DNA from: Paenibacillus lutimineralis
GTDB lineage: Bacteria > Bacillota > Bacilli > Paenibacillales > Paenibacillaceae
Direction of reading: 5' to 3'
NCBI RefSeq assembly: GCF_003991425.1
Contig: NZ_CP034346.1
Span: 3,075,501-3,139,500 of the forward strand
Length of the DNA stretch: 64,000 nucleotides
Positions 55,517 through 64,000 of the stretch are shown piece by piece. The notes under the pieces were generated by a model, which worked only from the letters and a program-made list of their open reading frames with translations, was not told the origin of the DNA and did no database searches. Within the stretch, counting starts at the first letter, position 1. Each line of letters starts with the position of its first letter. The translations under genes and the position numbers were made by a program.

Positions 55517-56894
55517 AGCCAGTGTAACTCCTAAAACTGTTATGGGGACCTTCGATCCGGAAACCCGTTGGAGAGATCCAAATCTGGCCCGGCTGCCCGC
55601 TATGCCCGACAAAGACCGAGAGTCGATTGTCCTCTGCATGGACGAGCTGCTCTTTCCGTTCTGCGGGCCGGACGGTATGCTTTACAGCCGATGTAAAATC
55701 GATCCAGTACTGCATGAGTACCTGATCGATTTGGGGTTTTCCTTTCGGACCCGTTATCACTATGATTTGAACGATCAGAATGAGCCGTTACCCGAACCAG
55801 ATGTTTTCAAGCGTTGTATGTTCAGACTTGCGATTGATCAAGCCCTGCCTCTTCAACCGCAGGGGGCAGGATCTGGGTGTCTGTCTCCGTACGCCATTAC
55901 GGCGGATACGGAAGCATATCTGCAAGCTGCCGGAACGTTTACTTCTTTGCCAGACCTTGAGACGGTTATACGCGTTAACTCAAAGTTATACCACAATCGG
56001 CTCCTTTCCAGAATCGGTGCGAAGTGCTGGGGCACTGAGGTGAACAGTGCAGCGGAGATGGAGGCGACCGGAAGTACACTTCTGAAGCGTGTGCCTTATT
56101 TACTGAAGGACCCCTTCGGTGTTTCGGGTAAAGGAAATCTGCTTATCGACAATGAGACTATGCAGCGAAGGATAGCGTCGCACTTGTATAAACAGGAGAG
56201 TAGCGGATTACACTCTCAATTCTTGCTAGAGCCCCTGCTCCAGAAAGAGACGGATTTCAGTTCGCACTGGTTCATCCGGGAAAGCGGCGAGAAGGAACTC
56301 GTTTCTATTCAGCGGATGATTAACCACCAGCAAAATTACTGCGGGTCTATCCAAGCAGATGAAGCTTTTATCCATTTGTTGGAGAATGCAGGCTATTTTG
56401 ATGTGATGGAGAATGCGCTCCGAGTTCTGGAGAAGGACGGCTACTACGGCTTCGTATGTTTTGACTCTATGATCCTTAAGGACGGTGAAGTCGTACCTAT
56501 TGTGGAAATTAACGCCCGCAAATCTATGGGTCTGCTTAACGCTTATCTTGATAAACACTGGGGTTCATACGGGTGTAAAAGCTGGCTTACGTTCTTGTCT
56601 CTTGGTCTTCCAGAAGGCTTCACATTCGAGAGGTTGCTGCACATTCTACGTGAATCTGATCTTCTGTTGACAGTCCCAGGTAGATACGGGATCGTTCCTC
56701 TTTCGTCCAATACTGTAATGGTGAATGAGATTCTAACCCGTCGCCGTATCGCTGATGGTATACAGATCAAGCAGGTCATGCCGAAGGGAAGACTGTATGT
56801 ATCAGTGGTAGGCCGTGACGACGAACACCGTAGCGAACTTCTCGAAAGCCTGCGTCAGGTGCTCGCCGACTTATCCATGAAAGTGTACAACTAA
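55503..56894 (+). CDS. ATP-grasp ligase (PGM1/BtrJ-like)
   Basis: 463 residues. ATP-grasp motifs: a nucleotide-binding Lys and Gly-rich loop LLKDPFGVSGKGN (about 201-213), the hinge region FLLEPLL (about 240) and the Mg-binding VPIVEINARKSMG (about 328-340). ATP-grasp enzymes form acyl-phosphates and join them to amines or thiols. With a carrier protein directly upstream, a role like BtrJ (amino acid to carrier-protein thiol in butirosin synthesis) is most plausible. The N-terminal 150 residues are unassigned. Confidence 0.8.
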   Translation: MSTSKASVTPKTVMGTFDPETRWRDPNLARLPAMPDKDRESIVLCMDELLFPFCGPDGMLYSRCKIDPVLHEYLIDLGFSFRTRYHYDLNDQNEPLPEPDVFKRCMFRLAIDQALPLQPQGAGSGCLSPYAITADTEAYLQAAGTFTSLPDLETVIRVNSKLYHNRLLSRIGAKCWGTEVNSAAEMEATGSTLLKRVPYLLKDPFGVSGKGNLLIDNETMQRRIASHLYKQESSGLHSQFLLEPLLQKETDFSSHWFIRESGEKELVSIQRMINHQQNYCGSIQADEAFIHLLENAGYFDVMENALRVLEKDGYYGFVCFDSMILKDGEVVPIVEINARKSMGLLNAYLDKHWGSYGCKSWLTFLSLGLPEGFTFERLLHILRESDLLLTVPGRYGIVPLSSNTVMVNEILTRRRIADGIQIKQVMPKGRLYVSVVGRDDEHRSELLESLRQVLADLSMKVYN

Positions 56895-56915
56895 ATCTGG
56901 AACTCGGAGGCTGCT

Positions 56916-58031
56916 ATGAATTCATCCCCGGTTACCTTGCTGGCGTCGGGAAATTCGCTCGGCGCATATATTCCAGCTATCCATCTGTACACTTACCTGC
57001 AAGGCAGAAATGTCTGTACAGACATTCATGTTCTGGAAAACTTGTATCACAAAGAAGTTCGGCTCAAAATCCGTTCGACCAAAGAAGCGTTTCATGCAGA
57101 TTTCTCCGTTGCTCGAATGGGGCATAAGCTGGCCAAGCCCGTTGACTCTTCGCTGGATGAGGAAGCGGTCCTGAGACTGCTGCATGGCTGGAAACAGGCC
57201 GGTGTCTTTCGATTTGTCGTGTTTACCGGCTTTTGGATACCTATATTGGAGCGCTACAAACAAGAAGCTGATGACTCCCTGGATATCCAACTGATCCGGT
57301 TGGATGCTTGGGACACACCATCGTTTAAGGTACACAAGCAGTTATACCCCGGATACGACAATGTCTGGTTATATGAGTCTTCGAAGCTGTCTCCGAGCAG
57401 TTATATCGCTTCGGATGATGTGGAGCCTCTACCCTACGCGCAGCGTGCCGGACGCATTCTGATTCATGGCGGCGGCTGGGGCATTGGGACTTATGCAAGT
57501 ACTATATCAGAACTTCGTAGACTTGGTTACGGCCTTGATGTGATCGTCTATGATCCATCTGAGGTGGATGAGGACGATGGTATAACGCGCTACTTTGGTA
57601 CGAAGCCTTCATGGGATCCGTGGAGCCGGGATGCGCTAGGGCGACATACGTTTCCGCCCATGGTCCGATATGTCCGTATAGGCGGCGTTCTCAGAGAGTT
57701 CCCGTTCGAGGATTACTCTGCATATACAGACCTGATGCGTAATTGCGCAGCGATCATCAGCAAACCAGGTGGAGCGACTCTCAACGACTCGCTGTCACAC
57801 GGAATCCCTTTTGTCATGCTGGAGCCGTTCGGTGACCATGAGCTTCATAATTCTGCCTATTGGGAATCCTGCGGTTTTGGCATCCAGTTTGCAGAATGGA
57901 AAGCCCAGGATTTTTCGAAGCATCATCTGGAGCGGATTTACCGACGTTTGCTGGAGCAGCGATCAAAAATCAACCATTTTGGGGAGGAATACTTATGCAG
58001 CCGAAAACAACAGTTGCGTTTGACCAAGTGA
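56916..58031 (+). CDS. Glycosyltransferase (GT-B, GT1/MurG-like)
   Basis: 371 residues. Two Rossmann-like halves: ILIHGGGWGIGTYASTISEL opens the second, and IISKPGGATLNDSLSHGIPF with FGDHELHN is the nucleotide-sugar-binding region of GT1/GT28 enzymes. It would add a sugar to the pathway product in the cytoplasm. The acceptor is unknown. It overlaps the radical SAM gene by 37 bp. Confidence 0.8.
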   Translation: MNSSPVTLLASGNSLGAYIPAIHLYTYLQGRNVCTDIHVLENLYHKEVRLKIRSTKEAFHADFSVARMGHKLAKPVDSSLDEEAVLRLLHGWKQAGVFRFVVFTGFWIPILERYKQEADDSLDIQLIRLDAWDTPSFKVHKQLYPGYDNVWLYESSKLSPSSYIASDDVEPLPYAQRAGRILIHGGGWGIGTYASTISELRRLGYGLDVIVYDPSEVDEDDGITRYFGTKPSWDPWSRDALGRHTFPPMVRYVRIGGVLREFPFEDYSAYTDLMRNCAAIISKPGGATLNDSLSHGIPFVMLEPFGDHELHNSAYWESCGFGIQFAEWKAQDFSKHHLERIYRRLLEQRSKINHFGEEYLCSRKQQLRLTK

Positions 58032-59170
58032 CATTCAGCAATATGAAAAGAACTCTGATTCCATTGGCGGAAACAGGAAGGAAACGCCGGGAAGATCCGA
58101 CTTACGCGGCTCCCGTGCCTTACGAGATCGGAATCAAGCTCAATAACGGCTGCAATTTGCGCTGCAAGCACTGTTTTGAATGGAATCCAGACGGCTTTCA
58201 TCATGACTTTACCAGAGAAGTGAAAAACGATGAAATCGAGATTCCCGTCGTGGAGAAGCTGCTAGAAGAGACAAGAGAACGCAAGTCGCGCGTATTTCTA
58301 TGGGGCGGGGAGCCGCTGTTCTACTCCAAGTTCGATGAACTAGCGGAGCTGCTAGCTAGAGAAGACCGCTATACGACCATTTGTACAAACGCGATTCTCA
58401 TTGAACAGAAGCTAGACTCCATTCTGAAGATGTCGGAAAATCTGGTCATGCTGGTCAGCCTGGAAGGTTTCGAGAAGGAGAATGACGCGATTCGGGGCAA
58501 AGGCACGTTCAAGAAAGTAATCCATGCGATACAACTGTTGCTGGATTTGCAGAAGGAGGGCGTGTACAAAGGCAAAGTTTCCGTAGCTCTGACAGTGAAT
58601 GACCAGATGGTCAGTCAACTCTATAACTTTATGGAATTTTTCGAAGAGATGGGAGTTGACTCCGTATACTTTTGCTTCCCTTGGTATATTCCTTCCGATA
58701 CGGCAGAGAAAATGGACAACTACTTCGATGCTCATTTCCCGCACCTTGCCTCCCGCTTAGAGAACGGCCATAAAAATAGCTGGCACTCCTTTACGTTCCA
58801 TATTTCACCGGACAATTTCGACACGCTGGTTGAAGAACTTAGGCGAGTTAATTCCCGCGCATGGAATGTACGCATCCGCTATCAGCCGGCGCTAGAGCCT
58901 GAAGAGGTGGAAGGATTTATTCGGGGCAGCGAGAAGACAGCCATGAACCGGACGAAGTGCTTCGCGATCTCGAATCGGATGGACGTGATGCCTGATGGCA
59001 AAGTGAATCCTTGTAAATTCTTCCCCGAATTTAGTGTTGGCAATTTGTACGAAGAGAGCGTGGCGGATATATTTCACGGCGAAGATCTCCGGAAACAGCG
59101 AGAGACTTTGGCCTGCGGTCTGATGCCGATTTGTTCGAAGTGCGTATTGCTATATAATAATGGAGTTTAA
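57995..59170 (+). CDS. Radical SAM/SPASM enzyme
   Basis: 391 residues from ATG 57995, 6 bp after GGGGAGGAA; the longer frame is inside the upstream gene. The radical SAM cluster is CNLRCKHC (about 53-60) and LWGGEPL follows. The C-terminal SPASM part has cysteines at RTKCFAIS, NPCKFFPE, ACGLMPICSKC, which can bind auxiliary clusters. SPASM enzymes modify peptides or amino acids, but no precursor peptide is visible, so the substrate may be the carrier-bound amino acid. Confidence 0.9.
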   Translation: MQPKTTVAFDQVTFSNMKRTLIPLAETGRKRREDPTYAAPVPYEIGIKLNNGCNLRCKHCFEWNPDGFHHDFTREVKNDEIEIPVVEKLLEETRERKSRVFLWGGEPLFYSKFDELAELLAREDRYTTICTNAILIEQKLDSILKMSENLVMLVSLEGFEKENDAIRGKGTFKKVIHAIQLLLDLQKEGVYKGKVSVALTVNDQMVSQLYNFMEFFEEMGVDSVYFCFPWYIPSDTAEKMDNYFDAHFPHLASRLENGHKNSWHSFTFHISPDNFDTLVEELRRVNSRAWNVRIRYQPALEPEEVEGFIRGSEKTAMNRTKCFAISNRMDVMPDGKVNPCKFFPEFSVGNLYEESVADIFHGEDLRKQRETLACGLMPICSKCVLLYNNGV

Positions 59171-59225
59171 GCGTTTAAACTTTAACCGTCCTAGCAACAC
59201 AAGCGATCATTCAGGAGGAGCGGAG

Positions 59226-60221
59226 ATGGACTTTAAGATGGACTATATCCGTGTGAGGGAGCTCCACAAATCATTCGTGTATTATCGAAAAGAAGCAGGG
59301 CTTAGGAACTCACTAAAAAATTTATTTGCTCGAAAGTCTCTGGTGAAGGAAGCGGTTAAATCCGTTTCCTTCGACATTGGTCCCGGCGAGTGTGTTGGAT
59401 TTCTCGGACCAAACGGAGCAGGGAAGACCACGACGCTCAAAATGTTATCTGGCATTTTGTATCCGACAAGCGGGGAGGCTAATGTCCTTGGCTATGTGCC
59501 ATGGGAGCGCAAAAATGAGTTCAAACGGCTTTTCTCCATTGTGATGGGCCAGAAAAACCAGCTTTGGTGGGATCTTCCCGCTATTGAGTCCATTTATTTG
59601 AACAAATGTATTTATGATGTAGCAGATGATATTTACCGACGGAGTCTTGACGAACTATCGGAAATGCTTGATGTTCAGGAACTTCTGAACGTACAAGTAC
59701 GCCGGCTTTCCCTGGGAGAACGGATGAAAATGGAATTGATCGCGGCACTAATCCACCGGCCTCGGTTGCTTTATCTTGACGAGCCGACGATCGGCCTTGA
59801 TTTTCCCTCCCAAAAGAAGGTCAGGGAGTTTCTGAAATACTATAATGAGCAATTCGGCGCAACGATCTTGCTGACGAGCCATTACATGAAAGATGTAGAG
59901 GATCTGTGCAAACGGACGATCATCATTAACGAAGGAAGTCTTCTCTATGACGGGGATCTTCACAAAATCAACGATCTTTTTGGCGAGCGGAAAATAATAA
60001 GGCTGCGGTTCTCCGAACCCGTTGCCACGCTGCAGTTGGCCAAATTCGGGAAAGTCGTCATGGAAGACGAATACAACGCCGTTCTAGAGCTGCCTAAGTA
60101 CCTATTGAAGGAAGTATCGCGCGCAGTGCTCGATTCGTTTCCAACTGTTGACTGGACGATTGAAGATGTGCCGATTGAGGAGAGCATTTCAATGCTCTAC
60201 CACAAGGAATCTGTCGGATGA
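59226..60221 (+). CDS. ABC transporter ATP-binding protein
   Basis: 331 residues from ATG 59226. Walker A GPNGAGKTTT (about 62-71), Q-loop region GQKNQLWWDLP, signature LSLGERMKMEL and Walker B LLYLDEPTIGLD. A long C-terminal extension after residue 240 is typical of the subfamily partnered with PF06182-type permeases (viologen-exporter-like). Together with the next two genes it forms an exporter. Confidence 0.93.
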   Translation: MDFKMDYIRVRELHKSFVYYRKEAGLRNSLKNLFARKSLVKEAVKSVSFDIGPGECVGFLGPNGAGKTTTLKMLSGILYPTSGEANVLGYVPWERKNEFKRLFSIVMGQKNQLWWDLPAIESIYLNKCIYDVADDIYRRSLDELSEMLDVQELLNVQVRRLSLGERMKMELIAALIHRPRLLYLDEPTIGLDFPSQKKVREFLKYYNEQFGATILLTSHYMKDVEDLCKRTIIINEGSLLYDGDLHKINDLFGERKIIRLRFSEPVATLQLAKFGKVVMEDEYNAVLELPKYLLKEVSRAVLDSFPTVDWTIEDVPIEESISMLYHKESVG

Positions 60222-61027
60222 ACAGGCGTAAATTATACACGGCTATATTTTCGATGGGCGTCCAGCATTCCATGGAATACCGATTTCATTTCTTCCTCAG
60301 TCTTATCGGGGCTGCATTTCCAATTCTTGTCCAGTATTTTATCTGGACTGCGGTGTATCGCAATTCCGGTCAGTCGGCGCTGTTCTCGTATTCATACGGA
60401 CAAATTATTCTGTATACCATCTTGGCGGGATTGGTGTCCAAGCTGATCTCTACCCAGTTTGAACAACAGATTGCAGATGATATCAAAAATGGTGGTCTTA
60501 ATAAGTATTTAATTAAACCGGTCAGCTACTTCGGGTATCGGCTGGCGTCCTTTTTCGGTCAGAAAGTGATCTATTACGGGATTACAGCTTTGCTGCTCGT
60601 CGGAATAATCTGGATCGCATCTACCAGGGGGGTGCTTGAAGTCCAGGCGATACGTCTGGTTGTATTTACCTTCACACTCTGGGGAGCGCTTCTGCTTAAC
60701 TTTCTTATCGTCTATTGCATCTGTGCCAGTGCTTTTTATCTACATGAAATCTCCTATTTTTTCGTCATTACAGGTCTGCTTGTCAATATTTTGAGCGGAG
60801 GTATGTTTCCGTTAGAGATATTTGGGGAGTCGGTTGTGAAGGTGCTTGAGTATACGCCGTTTCCATATACGATCTATTTCCCAGTCAATGTCCTTAGTGG
60901 CAAGACGGAAGCGGTGGGGATGTATCAGGGTCTACTCATTCAATGTGGATGGATTTTGCTGTTCTTCGGACTCTCCCGTCTGACGTGGCGGGTTTCCATG
61001 AAGAAATATTCGGCGGTCGGGGGGTAG
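60218..61027 (+). CDS. ABC exporter permease 1
   Basis: 269 residues with six hydrophobic segments and the family opening MGVQHSMEYRFHFFLSLIGA. It overlaps the ATPase gene by 4 bp and matches ABC-2/PF06182 permeases. Probably half of a heterodimeric membrane channel. Confidence 0.88.
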   Translation: MNRRKLYTAIFSMGVQHSMEYRFHFFLSLIGAAFPILVQYFIWTAVYRNSGQSALFSYSYGQIILYTILAGLVSKLISTQFEQQIADDIKNGGLNKYLIKPVSYFGYRLASFFGQKVIYYGITALLLVGIIWIASTRGVLEVQAIRLVVFTFTLWGALLLNFLIVYCICASAFYLHEISYFFVITGLLVNILSGGMFPLEIFGESVVKVLEYTPFPYTIYFPVNVLSGKTEAVGMYQGLLIQCGWILLFFGLSRLTWRVSMKKYSAVGG

Positions 61028-61039
61028 CGGACATTCCAT

Positions 61040-61843
61040 ATGTTTAAAACCATGAGAAAATACGCGCGCCTGTACGGCATGTTTATCAAAAATTGCCTCA
61101 TCGCCCAGATGGAGTTTCGTGGCAATTTTATGATGAGCCTGATTGTCGAATCCGTCTATTTGATCGCCAAGTTGTTGTATGTGCTGGTCGTGTTTCGCAC
61201 GGATCTTCACGTAGAGGGTATACCGCCAGAAGGACTGCTCCTATTTATAGGCATGCATACTGTGGTGACCGGAATCTATGTAGGTCTATTTTTTACAAAT
61301 TTCATGAAAATTCCGGAGTATATCAAAGACGGATCGCTTGATTTAATGCTGACAAAGCCGGTTTCCCTTCAATTTATGGCTTCCTTGCGTTACGTCGATC
61401 TGGCGTTACCGATCCCCGATATTCTGGTCGGGTTGGTCATGATCGGAATCGGCTGGCATGCGATGGCTATTCCGCTTATGTTCCCGCAACTCGCAGGGTT
61501 TGCGCTACTGCTACTAGTCTCGATTGTCATCACATACTGCTTGATGATCATCCCGGCGCTGCTTTCCTTCTGGTTCGTCCAGACGGGTTCTGTGTCAGAG
61601 ATTGCACATTCTGTCTGGGACGCCAACAATTTTCCTATGTATATTTATCCGGCATGGGTCCGTCGGATCGGCACCTTCATCATTCCTCTGTTTCTTATTA
61701 CAAATTTTGGACCGATGTTCCTGCTCGGACAGCTCAGTTGGCTTCACGTAGGACTGTCACTGGCTGGTTCGCTTCTGCTCTTCGCAGCCGTACGGCTCTT
61801 CTGGAAGCGGGCTGTGAGGGAATACAGCAGCGCAAGCAGTTAG
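61040..61843 (+). CDS. ABC exporter permease 2
   Basis: 267 residues, six hydrophobic segments, with LTKPVSLQFMASLRYVDLAL. Same family as permease 1 and probably its partner. Spacing of 12 bp from the upstream stop. It would export the operon product or confer self-resistance. Confidence 0.88.
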   Translation: MFKTMRKYARLYGMFIKNCLIAQMEFRGNFMMSLIVESVYLIAKLLYVLVVFRTDLHVEGIPPEGLLLFIGMHTVVTGIYVGLFFTNFMKIPEYIKDGSLDLMLTKPVSLQFMASLRYVDLALPIPDILVGLVMIGIGWHAMAIPLMFPQLAGFALLLLVSIVITYCLMIIPALLSFWFVQTGSVSEIAHSVWDANNFPMYIYPAWVRRIGTFIIPLFLITNFGPMFLLGQLSWLHVGLSLAGSLLLFAAVRLFWKRAVREYSSASS

Positions 61844-61880
61844 AAGCTTCCTAACCACTCGCTCGAAGGGGGAGAATCAG

Positions 61881-62933
61881 ATGAACGCAGTTCAGCTTCC
61901 GGTTTTGAATCCGCCACTTAAAGGATTTTTGCGGTGGGCCTACACGCTTTCGATTACTAGCGCCCACGAAGAGACCATACCGTGGTATTACAGTAATTTT
62001 ATCCAATTATTCTGTAACAAAAAATTCCTGGAACACGGCAGACAGTACTATATCGATTTTTTTCGGGGCAAGCCCAACGAATTGAACTTTAACAATCCAT
62101 TTCTTCTCACATGCTCCGTCAATTATACGATTCTGGAGAGTTTGGCATTAGAGTCCTGGCCGAAATTCTTCGCAGATCAAATCCGCAACGGCTATTATTG
62201 TGTCGTTTTTTTGGATGAAGCGAAGCTCTCTCCAGCGGCATCTTATCAGAAAGAACCGTTTCCGCATCATCTGTTTTTATATGGTTTTGATTGGGAAGCA
62301 AGTGTCTTCGATGCTTCGATGTTCGACAATACGGGAGTATATCGCAATTTGCAGATCCCGTTCCAGGAGTTGGTGGATGCTATCAAGTCTATGAGACAGC
62401 TCCTGAAAAACAACCTTACGTCTGATCATCATACGTATTTTTACAAATACGAACCCCATTCTCCTTATCCTTTCGATAAAATGGCTGCGATCGATCAGTT
62501 GCGTGATTACCTTAACGGAGAGACTCATCTAAACCGGATCAATTATAATCCCGATGAGGAAGAGGCTTTCGGAATCAAGGTATACGACTATTTGCAAATG
62601 TACTACGATGCTGTAGAGAACAACGACACCAGGTTAGTTGACCGTAATGATGTGAGGCATCTTCACGTCCTCTGGGAGCATAAAAGAATGATGAGTGAGC
62701 GTATTGAATTTCTGGTGGATGAGGGGATAATCCCTTACGATGGAGAGCTAGTGGAAGGCTACAAGGAGATGAGCAATAGAATGTTAAAACTGAGGGATCA
62801 GTACATTCGTCATGAGATCCGCGCAGATAAGGAAATGTATAAACGGCTGAGGCTTCGGATTAATGAACTCCGGGAGGAAGAGCCTGTATTATTGCAAAAG
62901 CTGATTACACTGCTCGAAGGTAGGCATCTATGA
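61881..62933 (+). CDS. Papain-fold/BtrH-like protein
   Basis: 350 residues. Residues 70-150 have a cysteine-peptidase-like arrangement: NPFLLTCSVNYTILESL (Cys78), GYYCVVFLDEAKL and FPHHLFLYGFD (His130), then SVFDASMFD (Asp144). BtrH and related enzymes in this fold move an acyl group from a carrier protein to an amine, without a nuclease or signal peptide. The remaining 200 residues are helical. Last gene of the operon, GGGGGAG upstream. Catalytic assignment is from pattern, not structure. Confidence 0.65.
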   Translation: MNAVQLPVLNPPLKGFLRWAYTLSITSAHEETIPWYYSNFIQLFCNKKFLEHGRQYYIDFFRGKPNELNFNNPFLLTCSVNYTILESLALESWPKFFADQIRNGYYCVVFLDEAKLSPAASYQKEPFPHHLFLYGFDWEASVFDASMFDNTGVYRNLQIPFQELVDAIKSMRQLLKNNLTSDHHTYFYKYEPHSPYPFDKMAAIDQLRDYLNGETHLNRINYNPDEEEAFGIKVYDYLQMYYDAVENNDTRLVDRNDVRHLHVLWEHKRMMSERIEFLVDEGIIPYDGELVEGYKEMSNRMLKLRDQYIRHEIRADKEMYKRLRLRINELREEEPVLLQKLITLLEGRHL

Positions 62934-62947
62934 TCTGAATACCACTA

Positions 62948-62990
62948 AAATCGCTTTGCTCTTCAACCGAGGGGCAAGGCGATTTTTTCG
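62948..62990 (+). terminator. Operon terminator
   Basis: AAATCGCTTTGC and GCAAGGCGATTT, one G-T pair, then TTTT. It closes the carrier-protein operon 15 bp after the last stop. The following gap to 63240 holds no supported gene. Confidence 0.88.
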
Positions 62991-63240
62991 CTAAAGCCTG
63001 CTGTATGAGGCACAAATTAAACACGAAGTTTACAGAATAGATATTATGTTAACTTAAAGGAGTAATTGGTAACTCTTTAGACTTTTCTATAAACAGAGCC
63101 ATCTTTCTTTCAGTTAACAGGTGGTCATACCCTGAGGAAACTAATGAAAGATAAAGGTATCTGAAGGATTTACCTGCGGTTGGTGGAATATTATTACTAT
63201 GCTAAGGAAGGCTTTATATACAGAAGAGGAGCTGGTAAAA

Positions 63241-63804
63241 TTGACACCTATTATTCTAGGAATTGCGGGCGGCTCGGGCAGTGGTAAATCAACTTACTGC
63301 GAAATTTTAGTAAAAGAACTTAAAGATTATCAAGTAGCTGTTATCTCAACAGATGATTTCTATAAAAATGATTTGCCAAAGATGATATCGCCTGTATCCA
63401 ATGTGGAATACGACGATTTTAACCATCCAGATGCATTGGACTATAACAAGTTAATGGAATACATAAACAACTTACTGAGTACTAAAAATCATCCTGAAGT
63501 AGTAATCTTAGAAGGCATTTTCACACTTTACTTTGAAGAGATAAGAGAAATGTTAGATTTAAAGATCTTTGTTGATCTTGATTCAGATGAACGTATGTAT
63601 CGAAGGATAAGCAGAAATGTGAAAACTTGGGGCATGGATTTTGAGGAAGTTGCAACATATTACCTAGATGCTGCAAAACATAGAGAAATAGAATTTGTAC
63701 TGCGTACTAAAAATTTTGCTGATTTAGTCATTAATGGCAACCAACTAGAGGGCATATCGAAAAATATTATCTGTAGTTGGATAAGTAGTATGATAAGGAA
63801 ATGA
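63241..63804 (+). CDS. Uridine kinase-like P-loop kinase
   Basis: 187 residues from TTG 63241 with AGAGGAG about 9 bp upstream (ATG 63199 would add 14 residues). Walker A GIAGGSGSGKST, STDDFYKND and DFNHPDALDYNKL, EGIF and RRISRNVKTWG match the uridine/phosphoribulokinase family. Shorter than standard uridine kinase and more AT-rich than the upstream operon. The substrate is uncertain. Confidence 0.75.
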   Translation: MTPIILGIAGGSGSGKSTYCEILVKELKDYQVAVISTDDFYKNDLPKMISPVSNVEYDDFNHPDALDYNKLMEYINNLLSTKNHPEVVILEGIFTLYFEEIREMLDLKIFVDLDSDERMYRRISRNVKTWGMDFEEVATYYLDAAKHREIEFVLRTKNFADLVINGNQLEGISKNIICSWISSMIRK

Positions 63805-63847
63805 GCCATCTTTAACTTATGGAAAAACGGATAGTGCAATATGGAAC

Positions 63848-63885
63848 AGCAAAGGCAGCGATCACTTTGATCAGCTGCCTTTGCT
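63848..63885. repeat. Perfect inverted repeat near the right edge
   Basis: AGCAAAGGCAGC and GCTGCCTTTGCT around a 14-nt loop. No T-run on either side. Beyond it, on the minus strand, a possible TTGACA and CATAAT promoter lies near 63976-63953 and precedes a 20-codon basic ORF (63949-63887, RBS weak). The remaining right edge (63886-64000) holds nothing else I can support. Confidence 0.4.
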
Positions 63886-64000
63886 CAACTCTAACGGGTA
63901 TCGATCACAGCCCTGATATCCGATCGCCGGCGCCGCTTGATGCCGTGTTTCATCAGGAGAATTATGACAAAGTTGGACAAGTGTCAAAATCTTTATTCAA

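Overview
The window reads as a Bacillales chromosome segment, most probably Paenibacillus. The evidence is moderate overall GC, AGGAGG-type ribosome binding sites with frequent TTG and GTG starts, a NhaC antiporter, YerC and YjcZ-like proteins, and an endolysin with an SLH-like segment. It has three parts: a short left chromosomal flank, a prophage of about 52.6 kb that looks complete, and a right flank with an unrecognised small-molecule operon. All calls come from reading the sequence. No database search was run.

Left flank (1-1840): the 3' end of a PdxK/ThiD-type kinase, nhaC, and a terminator. The prophage (about 1841-54445) sits between nhaC and yerC. A 14-bp identical core at both ends (1841-1854 and 54432-54445) is the best att candidate. 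A diverged 30-bp arm-like repeat lies inside each end.

Prophage left to right: integrase, ImmA-like peptidase, a coiled-coil protein, a lipoprotein-like protein and an XRE repressor run on the minus strand. A divergent operator region follows, then a Cro-like gene and small early genes. The recombination and replication block holds a putative annealing protein, SbcD-like and SbcC-like nuclease subunits, an initiator gene with an internal iteron origin, a G39P-like loader, a DnaB helicase and RusA. The middle region holds a LexA-type DNA-binding protein, an ASCH protein, an ArpU-like regulator, a membrane-linked Mrr-like nuclease, a ParB-like protein and a C5 cytosine methyltransferase. The late region follows the PBSX/Xkd order for a contractile tail: terminases, portal, head genes, sheath, tube, a frameshifted tail chaperone, tape measure, baseplate, fibres, then XhlA, endolysin and holin. 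The right end carries cargo: two YjcZ-like units, Sm-like and YolD-like small proteins, and an SRAP protein.

Right flank (54483-64000): yerC, then one promoter-to-terminator operon (55094-62990). It encodes a free acyl carrier protein, an ATP-grasp ligase, a glycosyltransferase, a radical SAM/SPASM enzyme, a three-gene ABC exporter and a papain-fold/BtrH-like protein. This looks like an NRPS-independent, carrier-protein-templated pathway for an exported, glycosylated amino-acid product, related in logic to butirosin side-chain or closthioamide assembly. A uridine-kinase-like gene follows.

The most unusual signals are that operon, the repeated Gly-Glu-Met motif in the head protease/scaffold protein and in the capsid protein, the origin of five palindromic iterons inside the initiator gene, and an exact 11-bp-period repeat at 22155-22203.
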